Assembly (NCBI GenBank): GCA_017631885.1
Contig: JAGBSH010000029.1
Coordinates: 1-64,000, forward strand
DNA length: 64,000 bases
Source: Fibrobacteraceae bacterium
Lineage (GTDB): Bacteria > Fibrobacterota > Fibrobacteria > Fibrobacterales > Fibrobacteraceae
Direction of reading: 5' to 3'
Shown here piece by piece: positions 1 through 9,382 of the stretch. Position numbers and translations under genes: made by a program. Within the stretch, counting starts at the first letter, position 1. The number at the start of each line of letters is the position of its first letter. The notes under the pieces are model-generated. The model was not told the origin of the DNA, searched no databases, and was given only the letters and a program-made list of their open reading frames with translations.

Positions 1-444
1 ATTGCAGGCGCTTACAGCTACGAACAAGCTTTTATCGTTGCAAAGCGTATTGGGCTTACTATGACAGATATTGAGCAGATGTATCGCAGAGCGGTATTCA
101 ATATTTGTGCTCGAAACCAGGATGACCACACAAAAAACATAGGTTTCCTAATGGATAAACACGGGCATTGGAAACTCGCCCCAGCTTTTGATGTAACCTA
201 CGCCTACAATCCAAAGGGACGCTGGACCGGAACGCACCAGATGACATTCAACGGAAAACGCGAAAATTTTACCCTTGAAGATTTCAAAATTGTGGCAAAA
301 AACGCAGGCCTTGTGCAAGGGCGCTACAAACGTATCTTAGAGCAAGTGCAAGATTCTCTCGCCATGTTCAGAAAACGAGCTAAAGTAAATGATGTTCCAA
401 AGAATTTAATCCAAGAAGTAGAAAAGAACTTATTCAAGTTTTAA
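1..444 (+). CDS. HipA-like kinase, C-terminal part (5' end outside window)
   Basis: The frame is already open at base 1 (reading IAGAYSYEQAF), so this is the 3' end of a longer gene. The visible 147 residues match the C-terminal lobe of HipA-type serine/threonine kinases: the catalytic-loop motif NQDDHTKN, then the metal-binding-like APAFDVTYAYN, then a helical tail. HipA proteins are the toxin half of HipBA toxin-antitoxin systems and phosphorylate a translation factor such as an aminoacyl-tRNA synthetase. The ATP-binding N-lobe and any HipB partner lie outside the window. The internal ATG at 61 is not a natural start because the homology begins before it. Family confidence is good; the actual target is unknown. 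Confidence 0.8.
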   Translation: MAGAYSYEQAFIVAKRIGLTMTDIEQMYRRAVFNICARNQDDHTKNIGFLMDKHGHWKLAPAFDVTYAYNPKGRWTGTHQMTFNGKRENFTLEDFKIVAKNAGLVQGRYKRILEQVQDSLAMFRKRAKVNDVPKNLIQEVEKNLFKF

Positions 445-550
445 TTTTTCTTGAAAAGTCATTTTTAAACTTTTGTTTTATTGAGAAAGAACAAATCTAT
501 TAGCAATTTATTTCATCTATTTTTTGGGCTTTTTGCGACAATTTTTCACA

Positions 551-584
551 AAAAAAATTCTCTCAGGTAACTGAGAGAATTTTC
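551..584 (-). terminator. rho-independent terminator of the AIPR gene
   Basis: A perfect 11-bp inverted repeat (AATTCTCTCAG / CTGAGAGAATT, loop GTAA) occupies 556-581. A run of A on its left reads as a U-tract on the minus strand. It lies 17 bases past the stop of the minus-strand gene at 598. The plus-strand U-tract is short, so it may work weakly for the HipA-like gene as well. Confidence 0.75.
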
Positions 585-597
585 ATCAACTTGAATA

Positions 598-2478
598 TTA
601 CAAGAAGTCTTCTATACCGCCACGGCATTTTGCCCAAGCTGGGTCACGTTCTTCAAGATAATCAAGCATTTTTTCATAAGTTGCAGTGTTACCAAAACCT
701 TTCCACAAACGGCGTTCAACAGATTCGCCAGAATCTTTGTCAATCGTCGTAATGGTATCATAATAAGCCGGATTGTCTTTGAACTTGGAAACAAGAACTT
801 GTTTCAAGTGTTCGCCATAAATCTTAGAAGCATATTTAAGAATAGATTCATGGAAAATCAATTCATTTTCAACAAGGCTTTCAAAATCCTTGATTGGGTC
901 ACCATAAATCAACCAGTGACGCAATGCTAATGCTACAACAAGATCACGAACAGCGCTACGGAACAAGAATTTGTCTTCTAAGCGACCATTCCAGGTAATA
1001 CGTGTGAGTGGGTTATCGTCGTTTGCTTCGATAGATACGCCCTTACCAGGCATAATGTTACGAACTTTAATTTGCAAACGAACAAGTAACTGCCAAGCTT
1101 TTGTATAAACAATAGTTTTGCGAACAAAATCTTTTTCTTTCTTTGGTGAAACCCGCAAGAAGGCACCAAAAGAACGCTGGTAAAGACTTTCTTTATCAAA
1201 AATGCAATCATAAGATTTACTTTCAGAAATCTTTGCATCCATCATAAGCAAAGTTTTAGCAAGTTCTGGACGCATACGAACTTCAAGTTTACGAGTACGA
1301 GCTTTTAAGCGGAAACCGTCTTTATAAACGTAAGTAAAGCCTTCTTCTTGATAACGTTGCCAAATAAAGAACTGCAAGTCATCGGCTGCACGTAAGTGGT
1401 AGCTATAAACCGGGTTCTGGCGGTTATTAGCCATTGTCACCTGACGCAAGAAAGAATCTGCACCAGGGTAAGGAACAACCACTTTTACAAGAACATTTGG
1501 ATTTACAGGATTTTTGCTCTTTTTTGCATATTGTTCATAAGTGAAAAGACTCTGAGCACCGTTAATAATTTTAGGGCGTTCAATCTGCAAAACTTTGCGA
1601 CCATCTCTGTCTTTTAAACGAAGGTCATCACCTGTAAGAGTCATACCATTATGGAAGAATGGGAAATCCGAAGAATCTCCTTCTTTTTCCATTTCTTGGA
1701 AAGCGTCTATCAAAGCAGCATTTGTATGTGTCAAATTTCCAAGATAAGTACGAATATTACTTGAAACAATTGCCATATTGTGCTTTGTTTTCAAGCGTTT
1801 TCCTAAATTCATGTGGTAATCATAAATGGTGCGAATTGGGCAAAAACCAAGGAACAATTCACCATGATCACTTACCATGTGAAGTGGGTTTTCCACCATC
1901 TGGATTTCAAGTTTATCATCAGCAGAACGCAAATCCTTTGTCAAATCGTCATGTTCAGCAATAATTTCAAGTTTTGCTTGGACATCATCTTTCCAAATTT
2001 TCAATTTGCGACGCATGTCTTTTAAGGTGCGTTCTAATTCGGAATCTGTGATATCACGGCTAGCTCTTGTGCGTAAAACCGTAATTTCAAGAGTTTCCAT
2101 GTAAGGTCTTGATGCTGGAGCGTCATCACTTTCTTCATCGCCATCAGCATTGATTTTTACAACATCCCACGGGTCTGCTTCTTCACTTAATGAAGCAAAA
2201 AACGGATTTTTGGGTTCACTTGTTCTGCAAAGAGCGACTCTTAATTGTTTTAAATCTTGCGTTAAGTTTGTAACGACACGTTCAAGTGGAGTCGACTCAT
2301 CTAAAAAGATAAAGAACTCTAAATTACCTTGAGAATACTGAAAACCGTGAAAACAGCCTTCTTCATCTAAGTTCAAATGTCTCAAAGCCTTAATCCGGTC
2401 CGTAGGGTCATTCGGGTTTAAGCTTAAGAGGCTTGCCACGAAAGAAAGCCGACGTTCCTGAGATTTCGTCAATTCCAT
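598..2478 (-). CDS. AIPR-family (abortive phage infection) protein
   Basis: This 626-aa protein resembles the AIPR family, first described from lactococcal abortive phage-infection loci. Visible signatures lie in the middle of the chain: a NIRTYLG-type block, then FFHNGMTL (the family's NNGITI-like block), then PKIINGAQSLFTYEQ (the NG-Q block). The N-terminal 200 residues are acidic and unassigned. I placed the start at the ATG at 2478 because AAGGA sits 7 bases upstream; a TTG seven codons earlier is open but lacks such a site. It stands alone, next to the HipA-like gene. An antiphage role is inferred from the family; nothing in the sequence proves it. Confidence 0.68.
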   Translation of the reverse strand: MELTKSQERRLSFVASLLSLNPNDPTDRIKALRHLNLDEEGCFHGFQYSQGNLEFFIFLDESTPLERVVTNLTQDLKQLRVALCRTSEPKNPFFASLSEEADPWDVVKINADGDEESDDAPASRPYMETLEITVLRTRASRDITDSELERTLKDMRRKLKIWKDDVQAKLEIIAEHDDLTKDLRSADDKLEIQMVENPLHMVSDHGELFLGFCPIRTIYDYHMNLGKRLKTKHNMAIVSSNIRTYLGNLTHTNAALIDAFQEMEKEGDSSDFPFFHNGMTLTGDDLRLKDRDGRKVLQIERPKIINGAQSLFTYEQYAKKSKNPVNPNVLVKVVVPYPGADSFLRQVTMANNRQNPVYSYHLRAADDLQFFIWQRYQEEGFTYVYKDGFRLKARTRKLEVRMRPELAKTLLMMDAKISESKSYDCIFDKESLYQRSFGAFLRVSPKKEKDFVRKTIVYTKAWQLLVRLQIKVRNIMPGKGVSIEANDDNPLTRITWNGRLEDKFLFRSAVRDLVVALALRHWLIYGDPIKDFESLVENELIFHESILKYASKIYGEHLKQVLVSKFKDNPAYYDTITTIDKDSGESVERRLWKGFGNTATYEKMLDYLEERDPAWAKCRGGIEDFL

Positions 2479-2776
2479 AAGTATATCCTTACAAAACAAA
2501 GATTTATAGGGGACATTTTCATGCCTTGCCTAAATTTACAAAATTTTATTCTTGATTAAAAATATTTACTATAGTAATATATAGATGTAAAATTTTATTT
2601 ACACTTCTTTGCTGTAAATCACTTGCTTTAGACTTTTATATCTCTTTTTATTTCAGAATAATAAATCCATTCAAATCCGCTCTTTATCATTTTTTTTCAC
2701 TAAATCTTTTTAAAGCATTGATAAAAATGCTATGATTGTAAGAAATGTTGAATGTTCTTAAGGAAAGGAGACCATC
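2479..2776. other. AT-rich divergent intergenic region
   Basis: This very AT-rich spacer separates the minus-strand AIPR gene from the plus-strand LRR gene and must hold both promoters. I see no hairpin, repeat or short coding frame in it. No confident -35/-10 pair stands out against the low-complexity background. Confidence 0.4.
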
Positions 2777-3529
2777 ATGAATATTTTAGAAATGATTGCC
2801 AAGGCTAAAGAAGAAAAAGCCAAATCCTTAGAATTAAATGGACTTGATTTAAGGATTCTCCCTGATGATCTTTTTGATTTAGAATTTTTAGAAGAATTGT
2901 CTTTAGACGAAAATATGCTCGTAGAAATCCCAGAAGAAATTGGGAACTTAAAAAATTTGAAAAAACTTTCTTTAGGTTATAATGACTTAATGGAACTTCC
3001 TGAGTCTATTGGTAACTTGGAAAACCTTGAAACTCTTTACATCGGGTACAATTCTCTTGATGTTTTACCTGATTCTATCGGCAATCTTAAAAAGTTGAAA
3101 AAACTAAACATTGCTCGCAACCAACTTGTCAGTTTACCTTCTACAATTGCTAATTGGCAAGAAATGGAAAAGTTAAGTTTGCATGACAATTTACTTTCTG
3201 TTTTGCCAGACGCTCTTTGGAAACTTTCTAACTTAAAAAAGCTTTATCTAGACAATAACAGCATTGAATCAATTTCTCCTGCTATTAAAAACATGAAATC
3301 TTTAGAAGTTCTTGTTTTAGCTGGTAACCAACTAAAAGAAGTTCCTGCAGAAATTGAAAATTTAGATTCTTTAAGAGAACTTTTACTTGATAAAAATGAT
3401 ATTGAAACGCTCCCTACATCACTAAAAAATTGTGCCAATTTACAAGTGATTTCTTTGACAGAAAACCCTATTTCTCCGGAACAAGTTTCTGACCTTTCTG
3501 AATGTCTGCATGTCAAAATAGACACCTAA
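2777..3529 (+). CDS. leucine-rich-repeat protein
   Basis: The 250-aa protein is almost entirely leucine-rich repeats of about 23 residues, with the pattern LxxLPxxIGNLxxLxxLxLxxN, roughly ten copies from residue 17 to 235. There is no signal peptide or membrane segment, so it is probably cytoplasmic. The start is well supported by an AAGGAAAGGAG sequence upstream of the ATG. Its stop overlaps the next ATG by one base (TAATG), so it is translationally coupled to an exported S41 protease lipoprotein. LRR proteins bind other proteins; the partner is unknown. Confidence 0.85.
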   Translation: MNILEMIAKAKEEKAKSLELNGLDLRILPDDLFDLEFLEELSLDENMLVEIPEEIGNLKNLKKLSLGYNDLMELPESIGNLENLETLYIGYNSLDVLPDSIGNLKKLKKLNIARNQLVSLPSTIANWQEMEKLSLHDNLLSVLPDALWKLSNLKKLYLDNNSIESISPAIKNMKSLEVLVLAGNQLKEVPAEIENLDSLRELLLDKNDIETLPTSLKNCANLQVISLTENPISPEQVSDLSECLHVKIDT

Positions 3530-4773
3530 TGCAACTTTTAGCAATTTGTGCTTTTATTGCTTTTTGCTTTTTTGGTTGCTTTTTAGATAATCCGGTTGAA
3601 GAAACTCCGGAGCCTACAGAAATTGAATATTGCCATTGGCTTTTAAAAGAACTTTATTTTTGGGACATGCCCAAAAATTCAAAATCTTTTACAGACCCGG
3701 AATCACTTTTCAATGCTGTTGATGACCCTTATACTCGTTATGTTGTTCCTGTTAAAGCTCCAGAATCAGAAGAGTCAACCAATACCAGTTTTTCGCCTGG
3801 TGAAATTGGTATAGAACTTGGTGCTATTATGGGGCAAGACTACCCTTTGATAGCTTACAGAATTTACCCAGAAAGTCCTGCTGCCAAAGCCAATATTCCT
3901 CGCTACGCTGTGCTTATGGAATTGAATGGCGTTTCTTTAAAAGGTGATTTGAATGGTTCTACATATCAACAAACTCTTGCAGAATGCGATTCTGCAATTT
4001 TAACTTATGCAACAGCACAAGATACTATTACGGTTAAACTTTCTAAAGAAAAAATCATTTTGCCTACTGTATTTTTAGACACTTTAAATGAAAAAATTTC
4101 TTGGATTACTTTGAAAGAATTCCGAACAGAAACATTAGATAGAACTTTTGGCACGGTTGGAGAATTGAAAACTATTTTAAAAAATTTAAGCCCAAAAACA
4201 GAAACTCTTGTTTTTGATTTACGCAATAATCCTGGTGGTTCTTTAAAACAATGCTCTGACGCTGCAGATCTTTTTGTAAAAGAAGGTGTTTTATTTTCGG
4301 TTCAAGAAAACGTTCTTTTTTCTACTGGCATAGCAAAGAAAAAAGAACGAATTTATAAAAGTAATCCTGACATTTTTGGAGAAAAATTAAACTTATTCCT
4401 TTACACAAATGCAAGAACAGCCTCTTGTGCAGAAGTATTTGCAATGGCACTAAAAACTGGAAATTCTAAAGCCAAAAGTTTTGGCACAAAATCTTTTGGA
4501 AAAGGCATTGCACAAACTATATGGAAAACGCCTAAAGGTGGAATTGCTTACATAACCAATATGCAAATTTTTGACCGCTTCGGAAAATCATATCATAAAG
4601 AAGGAATTTTACCTGATTTTTCTTGCGATGAAAATGTTTTAGATTGCATTGATAAAGTATTAAAAGCAGAATCAATCCAAGCCAATAAAATTAATTTATC
4701 CACAATAAAATTAAAAGAAAGCAAACAATTGTTTTATGGAGAAGCTTTTGAAGAAGGGGTTATATTCCCTTAA
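3529..4773 (+). CDS. S41 (C-terminal processing) peptidase, lipoprotein
   Basis: A 414-aa tail-specific protease homologue. The N-terminus is a lipoprotein signal (MQLLAICAFIAFCFFGC, lipobox FFGC), so it is likely anchored in the envelope. A PDZ-like segment spans about 95-155. The S41 core follows: DLRNNPGGSL, the presumed nucleophile Ser299 in TASCAEV, and the general-base Lys325 in SFGKG, 26 residues later as the family expects. I chose the ATG at 3529, which overlaps the LRR stop and gives a clean signal peptide; an in-frame ATG at 3502 would spoil it. The family cleaves C-terminal tails of envelope proteins. The substrate is unknown. Confidence 0.85.
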   Translation: MQLLAICAFIAFCFFGCFLDNPVEETPEPTEIEYCHWLLKELYFWDMPKNSKSFTDPESLFNAVDDPYTRYVVPVKAPESEESTNTSFSPGEIGIELGAIMGQDYPLIAYRIYPESPAAKANIPRYAVLMELNGVSLKGDLNGSTYQQTLAECDSAILTYATAQDTITVKLSKEKIILPTVFLDTLNEKISWITLKEFRTETLDRTFGTVGELKTILKNLSPKTETLVFDLRNNPGGSLKQCSDAADLFVKEGVLFSVQENVLFSTGIAKKKERIYKSNPDIFGEKLNLFLYTNARTASCAEVFAMALKTGNSKAKSFGTKSFGKGIAQTIWKTPKGGIAYITNMQIFDRFGKSYHKEGILPDFSCDENVLDCIDKVLKAESIQANKINLSTIKLKESKQLFYGEAFEEGVIFP

Positions 4774-4774
4774 T

Positions 4775-5986
4775 TTATTCAAATCGCAACGCTTCTATTG
4801 GATCTAAACGACTTGCTTTTTTTGCCGGATACCAGCCAAAGAAAACGCCTGTTATAAAACAAACTCCGAAGCTGACTAATATACTTGTCCAAGAAATGCT
4901 CATTGGCCATTCTAAAATTTTCTGAACAAGAGAAGAAGCTAAAACACCAAACAAAATCCCGGCAATACCACCAAAAAGACTAATCAAAACCGATTCAAAA
5001 AGAAACTGTAATAAAATATCTCGTGACCGCGCGCCAAGAGCCATTCTAAGTCCGATTTCTCTGGTTCTTTCTGTTACTGATACGTACATGATATTCATAA
5101 TTCCAATACCACCAACAAATAAACTAATGCCTGCTATTGCCGTTAAAACAAGCGAAAGAATTTGAGATGTACTAGAAACCATTTCAATCATTTCTTCTTG
5201 AGAACGAACTCTGAAAGGTTCTGTAGGTCGCGCCCAGTTTCTTCGTTCTTTTAATATGGATAAAATTTCTTCGCTAGCTAATTCGGCATAACCTTCTTCA
5301 ATGGTGTTTACATATAAAGTTCTAATTTCTGTTGTGGCGTTAAATCGACGCATTACTGTTTTATATGGTGCCAAAATAACTTCGTCTTGGTCTTGCCCAA
5401 AACTCCCAGTTCCTTTGGGTTTTAAAACGCCTATTACTTTTAAAGGGATGCCTTTATAGCGAATAATTTTCCCTAAAGGATTCCCTTCAGGGAACAAATT
5501 TTTTACAATGGTCTGCCCGATAACGCAAACTTTTGCCATTTTATCTACTTGGTCATCAAACATAACACCTGATTCTATTTCATAATTTCTGATTTTTAAA
5601 TAATCAGAAGAAACTCCAGAAAGTTGTACCGGCCAGTTATTGTTTCCAACAACGGCTTGTCCATTTGCACTTACTAAAGGCGAAACAGCATTTATGTAAC
5701 GAGCTTTTTGTAACGCCAAGACGTCTGCTTCTTCTAATGCTTCACGCGATTCATCGGCTCCTAATTGTACCCCACCACGTCGAGCATAATTAGGAGAAAT
5801 GGTCATTGCGTTTGTCCCCATCGCAGTCATTTTTTCACGAATAGAAATTTTTGATCCTTCGCCCATTGCAACCATCGTGATTACAGCAGCGACTCCTATA
5901 ACAATTCCTAAAACAGAAAGGAATGTCCGCATTCTATTTCGAAAAAGTGCTTTAAAAGCGATTCGTGCAAGAGAAAAAAGATTCAA
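4775..5986 (-). CDS. MacB-like ABC transporter permease (FtsX fold)
   Basis: This 403-aa inner-membrane permease has one N-terminal membrane segment (RTFLSVLGIVIGVAAVITMV), a large periplasmic MacB_PCD domain (about 45-245) and three C-terminal segments of the FtsX domain (about 280-390), including the typical ERTREIGLRMALGA block. It overlaps the upstream ATPase gene by 4 bases, so the two are translationally coupled. Together with the adaptor at 6756 it would form a tripartite MacAB-type exporter or lipoprotein/peptide mechanotransporter. The outer-membrane channel is not encoded nearby. The ATPase is a separate chain, unlike E. coli MacB, where it is fused. Substrate unknown. Confidence 0.88.
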   Translation of the reverse strand: MNLFSLARIAFKALFRNRMRTFLSVLGIVIGVAAVITMVAMGEGSKISIREKMTAMGTNAMTISPNYARRGGVQLGADESREALEEADVLALQKARYINAVSPLVSANGQAVVGNNNWPVQLSGVSSDYLKIRNYEIESGVMFDDQVDKMAKVCVIGQTIVKNLFPEGNPLGKIIRYKGIPLKVIGVLKPKGTGSFGQDQDEVILAPYKTVMRRFNATTEIRTLYVNTIEEGYAELASEEILSILKERRNWARPTEPFRVRSQEEMIEMVSSTSQILSLVLTAIAGISLFVGGIGIMNIMYVSVTERTREIGLRMALGARSRDILLQFLFESVLISLFGGIAGILFGVLASSLVQKILEWPMSISWTSILVSFGVCFITGVFFGWYPAKKASRLDPIEALRFE

Positions 5987-6753
5987 AGCAAAGCCTCCAA
6001 ATGTTTTTCTTCTATTGAAGGCGTGTTTTCAAATGCAAGTCTTGCATTTTGAATATTGGTATTATAAGAATCTTTTTGTAAAAGCCCATCTCGTAAAAGA
6101 AGCGTTCTCGAAGAAAATGTGGCTATATCTGGTTCATGTGTTACAAATACAATTGTTTTTCCTTTTGCATTTAATTCTTGGAAAATAGACATTATTTCAT
6201 AACTTGTTTTAGTATCTAAATTCCCAGTCGCTTCATCGGCTAAAATAAGGCAAGGGTCGCCGGCTAAGGCTCTTGCAATAGCTACTCTTTGCTGTTGACC
6301 ACCTGAAAGTTGGTTTGGAAAATGCGACATTCTGTTTGAAAGTCCAACAAGTGAAAGGGCTTCCATAGCACGCTCCTTTCGCTCTTTAGGAGAAATTGTA
6401 GGATTATAAAGCAACGGAAGTTCTACATTTTCAATAGCTGTTGTTCGTGCTAACAAATTATAACTCTGAAAAACAAACCCGATTTTTCTGTTTCTAATTT
6501 TAGCAAGTTCATTTTTTGATAATGATTCAACATGTTCACCATCTAAAATATATTCGCCAACACTAGGTTTGTCCATACAACCTAAAATATTAAGCATTGT
6601 CGTTTTACCAGAGCCGCTTGTCCCCATTATCGTTACAAATTCACCGGGAAAAATATCAAACGAAACACCCCGAAGCGCATGAACTATTTCTTCGCCCATA
6701 GGGAAATGCCGTTGCAAATTACAAACAGAAAGCATGGCTTGCCTATTTGGCAT
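5983..6753 (-). CDS. ABC transporter ATPase, MacB/LolD type
   Basis: A 256-aa ATP-binding subunit with all key motifs: Walker A GTSGSGKTT (about 44), ABC signature LSGGQQQRVAIARAL (about 148), Walker B LILADEATGNLD and an H-loop VTHEPDIA. The DEATGNLD form and MLNILGCMDKP following Walker A are typical of the MacB/LolD/FtsE subfamily. The start ATG at 6753 has AAGGAAG about 5 bases upstream. It lies between the adaptor (2-base gap) and the permease (4-base overlap) in one minus-strand operon. Confidence 0.92.
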   Translation of the reverse strand: MPNRQAMLSVCNLQRHFPMGEEIVHALRGVSFDIFPGEFVTIMGTSGSGKTTMLNILGCMDKPSVGEYILDGEHVESLSKNELAKIRNRKIGFVFQSYNLLARTTAIENVELPLLYNPTISPKERKERAMEALSLVGLSNRMSHFPNQLSGGQQQRVAIARALAGDPCLILADEATGNLDTKTSYEIMSIFQELNAKGKTIVFVTHEPDIATFSSRTLLLRDGLLQKDSYNTNIQNARLAFENTPSIEEKHLEALL

Positions 6754-6755
6754 AA

Positions 6756-7958
6756 TTACTTCCTTTTTTTCCCTGGAGGGCCTGGCATAAATGGACTTTT
6801 GGCTTCTACATTTTTTTGAGGCATTTTTTTGTCTAAAATTTCTTCTCCAATTACTAAAGAATCGCCTTCTGAAATACCAGAAACAACTGCTGTATAAACG
6901 CCATCTGAAATACCTGTTTCTACTGGAACGGGGTTCATTTTCCCATTTTTCGAAAGGAAAACAAGTCCACGATTTTTCTTAGGAATTTTCATTGCCTTAG
7001 GTTTGTCTTTTTCAGGGAAGTTTCTAGGGACAACATCTGTAGAAGCAATATTAGGTTTATACTTTAAAGCTTTTAATGAAACACTCAAAACATTTTGTTC
7101 TTCTTGTGTAATGATTGTGCAAGTCGCTGTCATTCCCGGGAGCAATTTTAGTTCTGGATTTTCGGCTTCAATCACAACTGTATACGTTACCACATTTGAA
7201 GTAGTAACTGGGTTTAAACGAACTTCTTGAACCATTCCATTAAAAGTTTCATCTATAAAAGCATCAACAAAAAATTCGACTTTTTGCCCTGCAGAAACGC
7301 TACCAATATCGGCTTCATCTACAGACGCCATTACTTTCATTTTGGAAAGATCTTTTGCAAGAATGAATAATGTAGGCGCACTCATTGAAGCTGCTACTGT
7401 TTGTCCGACATCTACAGCGCGTTCTAAAACAACTCCGTTAATAGGGCTCTTTATGGTACAATAGCTTAAATTTAATCTGGCTTGAGCGACTTCATTTTTT
7501 GCCCTTTTTACAGACAACTCTGATGTTCTAAAATCGTATTCAGCATTTTCTAATTCTACAGCACTAGCACTTCCGTTTTCTGCTAGTTTTTTTACACGAT
7601 TCAAAACATTACTTTTATAAGAAAAATCATTTTCTGCTGCTTGCAAAGCTATTTCTGCTTGGACTAATGTAGCTTGTAATTTTGATTTATCTAATTCGGC
7701 AAGAATTTCACCTTTTTTTACTCTATCGTTAAAATCTACCCGAATTTTTGCGATATCTCCGGAAACTTGCGTACCTATTTCTACTTGGTCAACAGGTTCT
7801 AAAGTTCCTGTTGCTGAAATCGTTGTACGGATATCTCTTAACGCAACCGTTTCATAAAGTAATTGTGTTTTAGGAGCTTTTTCTTCTACTAAAAAAAACT
7901 TGACTAAAAGGCCAAGCACAACAACAAAAAGAAAAACAAACAAAATCTTTAATTTCAT
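6756..7958 (-). CDS. periplasmic adaptor (membrane fusion protein, MacA-like)
   Basis: First gene of the three-gene export operon. The 400-aa protein has a single N-terminal membrane anchor (ILFVFLFVVVLGLLVKFFLV), a lipoyl/barrel-sandwich domain split around a coiled-coil hairpin (about 60-215, with IGTQVSGDIAKI and SPINGVVLERAVDVGQTV), then beta-barrel and membrane-proximal domains. Such proteins bridge an inner-membrane transporter to an outer-membrane channel. The C-terminal tail is Lys/Pro-rich. It is followed 2 bases later by the ATPase gene. Subfamily MacA is favoured over RND adaptors because of the adjoining ABC genes. Confidence 0.9.
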   Translation of the reverse strand: MKLKILFVFLFVVVLGLLVKFFLVEEKAPKTQLLYETVALRDIRTTISATGTLEPVDQVEIGTQVSGDIAKIRVDFNDRVKKGEILAELDKSKLQATLVQAEIALQAAENDFSYKSNVLNRVKKLAENGSASAVELENAEYDFRTSELSVKRAKNEVAQARLNLSYCTIKSPINGVVLERAVDVGQTVAASMSAPTLFILAKDLSKMKVMASVDEADIGSVSAGQKVEFFVDAFIDETFNGMVQEVRLNPVTTSNVVTYTVVIEAENPELKLLPGMTATCTIITQEEQNVLSVSLKALKYKPNIASTDVVPRNFPEKDKPKAMKIPKKNRGLVFLSKNGKMNPVPVETGISDGVYTAVVSGISEGDSLVIGEEILDKKMPQKNVEAKSPFMPGPPGKKRK

Positions 7959-8047
7959 AACTTTTTTCTTGAAAAAATCTTTAACAACAATCTAAAAATT
8001 TGTTCTGGTTATTAGAATTTTTTTTAGAAATTCTATAATATTAGAGA

Positions 8048-8070
8048 AGCAACCTCGTAAAAAGGTTGCT
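8048..8070. terminator. intergenic stem-loop, probable terminator
   Basis: An 8-bp perfect stem (AGCAACCT / AGGTTGCT) with a 7-base loop lies between two minus-strand transcription units. It follows the lipoprotein gene that ends at 8117 and precedes the adaptor gene. The better T-run (TTTATTTT) is on the plus side; on the minus side the stem is followed by TCTCTAAT. Directionality is therefore uncertain. Confidence 0.5.
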
Positions 8071-8116
8071 TTTATTTTCATTTTTTTTTGAAATTTATTT
8101 ATTTCGCTTGCGTTTT

Positions 8117-9382
8117 TTATTCTAAACGATAAATTTTCACTTCTTTAATATAGAAGGTCCGTTTGTTTTTCCCTAAATTCAATTCAAATCGTGCAAATGG
8201 TGTATTTATGTCTGGAGTAAATTCTATTTCAAAAGAATGCCCTGTTGTCTGCACGTTAACATGTTCTTGGAAACCAACCGTTTCATAAGTAGTATAAGAA
8301 CCTAAACGAGCCGTAATTTCTGTCGCAGAATCTGCCCAAATAGTAAATACACACATGTGTCTTTTACCTTTTACTAATGGAATATTTTCATGTATTAATT
8401 GAACACTATAAGAATAACGCCCAGCTTCTTGAATAGAAACTTTCATAATTCTGTCGGTAGCGTTTTCTTTAATTATTGAAGTATCGCCTACCCCAGAAAA
8501 TTGATTCATAAGAATCCAATCTACTGAACCATCGGAGAAATCTCCGTTAGAAACCGTGTTCACACCTTTTTCTAAAGCAACATCTTCCCAGACATTTTCT
8601 ACATAAGCCGAAAGTGTGTCTTGAGCATTTGTTACATAATCATAACGCAAAGGTTCAAAACTTGGAACAAAGCGGACATTCAAAGAATCCCAAAGAGCAG
8701 CATTTTCGCTGGCATTGAAATAAATAACACCATCATCAGAAATTTCTGCCTTCTGTAAATCTAACCCATCCACAAAATTTCTGACATGGAATACCACTGA
8801 TAAATTGGCTTTATGTTCTTCTACTTTATCAATCTGTGAATAATGATAACGCAAAGAAAGAAGCTGGAAATATGACAAATCGTATTCAAACGGAACATAT
8901 TCTCCATCTACCAAAAGCCGACCACTTATCTGAGAACGGTCTTTTCCGCCAGGAACAAAGAAAACACCTATTTCTTTTAAAAGCCCTTCTTCTTGTAAAT
9001 CAATTTCACTAAAAGCTTCTTCAACTGCAGAATGCTCAGAGAATGATATAGCAAGAGTTTCATCAGGAGCAGTTTCGTAGGGCCATAACTGGAAACCTAA
9101 AACAGGATCTACTGAAACACTTACATAGTAGCTAGAATAAGAGCGGAGTTGTGTCAACACTAATGAGAAGGTATCTAAAAGAACTGGCTCTTCTCCCGCT
9201 TTGGCAAGAGCTTGTGTTTTTTTATCAGAATAGTCAATAGAAAAGTCTGCTGTTAATGCTAATGCTGGGTTTCCAATTTCAATTCCACTCACCTGAGATT
9301 CTGAACTTTCAGACGAACAACCGGGCAAACATAAAGCCGCCGCACCCAAAATGATTCCGGATATAGTTTGCCAAAAACGCAT
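8117..9382 (-). CDS. lipoprotein with carbohydrate-binding-like C-terminal domain
   Basis: A 421-aa lipoprotein with signal peptide and lipobox (ALCLPGC), followed by a short Ser-rich stretch. The middle part (about 30-250) is unassigned. The C-terminal 150 residues resemble CBM4_9/jelly-roll carbohydrate-binding modules: NGDFSDGSVDWIL, a Tyr-rich middle and a final FYIKEVKIY strand. Its ATG overlaps the stop of the upstream TIGR02147 gene by one base (TAATG on the minus strand), so the two are co-translated. It is probably displayed on the cell surface or periplasmic. A ligand cannot be named. Confidence 0.65.
   Translation of the reverse strand: MRFWQTISGIILGAAALCLPGCSSESSESQVSGIEIGNPALALTADFSIDYSDKKTQALAKAGEEPVLLDTFSLVLTQLRSYSSYYVSVSVDPVLGFQLWPYETAPDETLAISFSEHSAVEEAFSEIDLQEEGLLKEIGVFFVPGGKDRSQISGRLLVDGEYVPFEYDLSYFQLLSLRYHYSQIDKVEEHKANLSVVFHVRNFVDGLDLQKAEISDDGVIYFNASENAALWDSLNVRFVPSFEPLRYDYVTNAQDTLSAYVENVWEDVALEKGVNTVSNGDFSDGSVDWILMNQFSGVGDTSIIKENATDRIMKVSIQEAGRYSYSVQLIHENIPLVKGKRHMCVFTIWADSATEITARLGSYTTYETVGFQEHVNVQTTGHSFEIEFTPDINTPFARFELNLGKNKRTFYIKEVKIYRLE

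Noticed and set aside
2479-2776. Possible promoter pair TTGATA/TATGAT before the LRR gene
   Set aside because: The spacing is about 7-8 bases, too short for a sigma-70 promoter, and the region is low-complexity AT.
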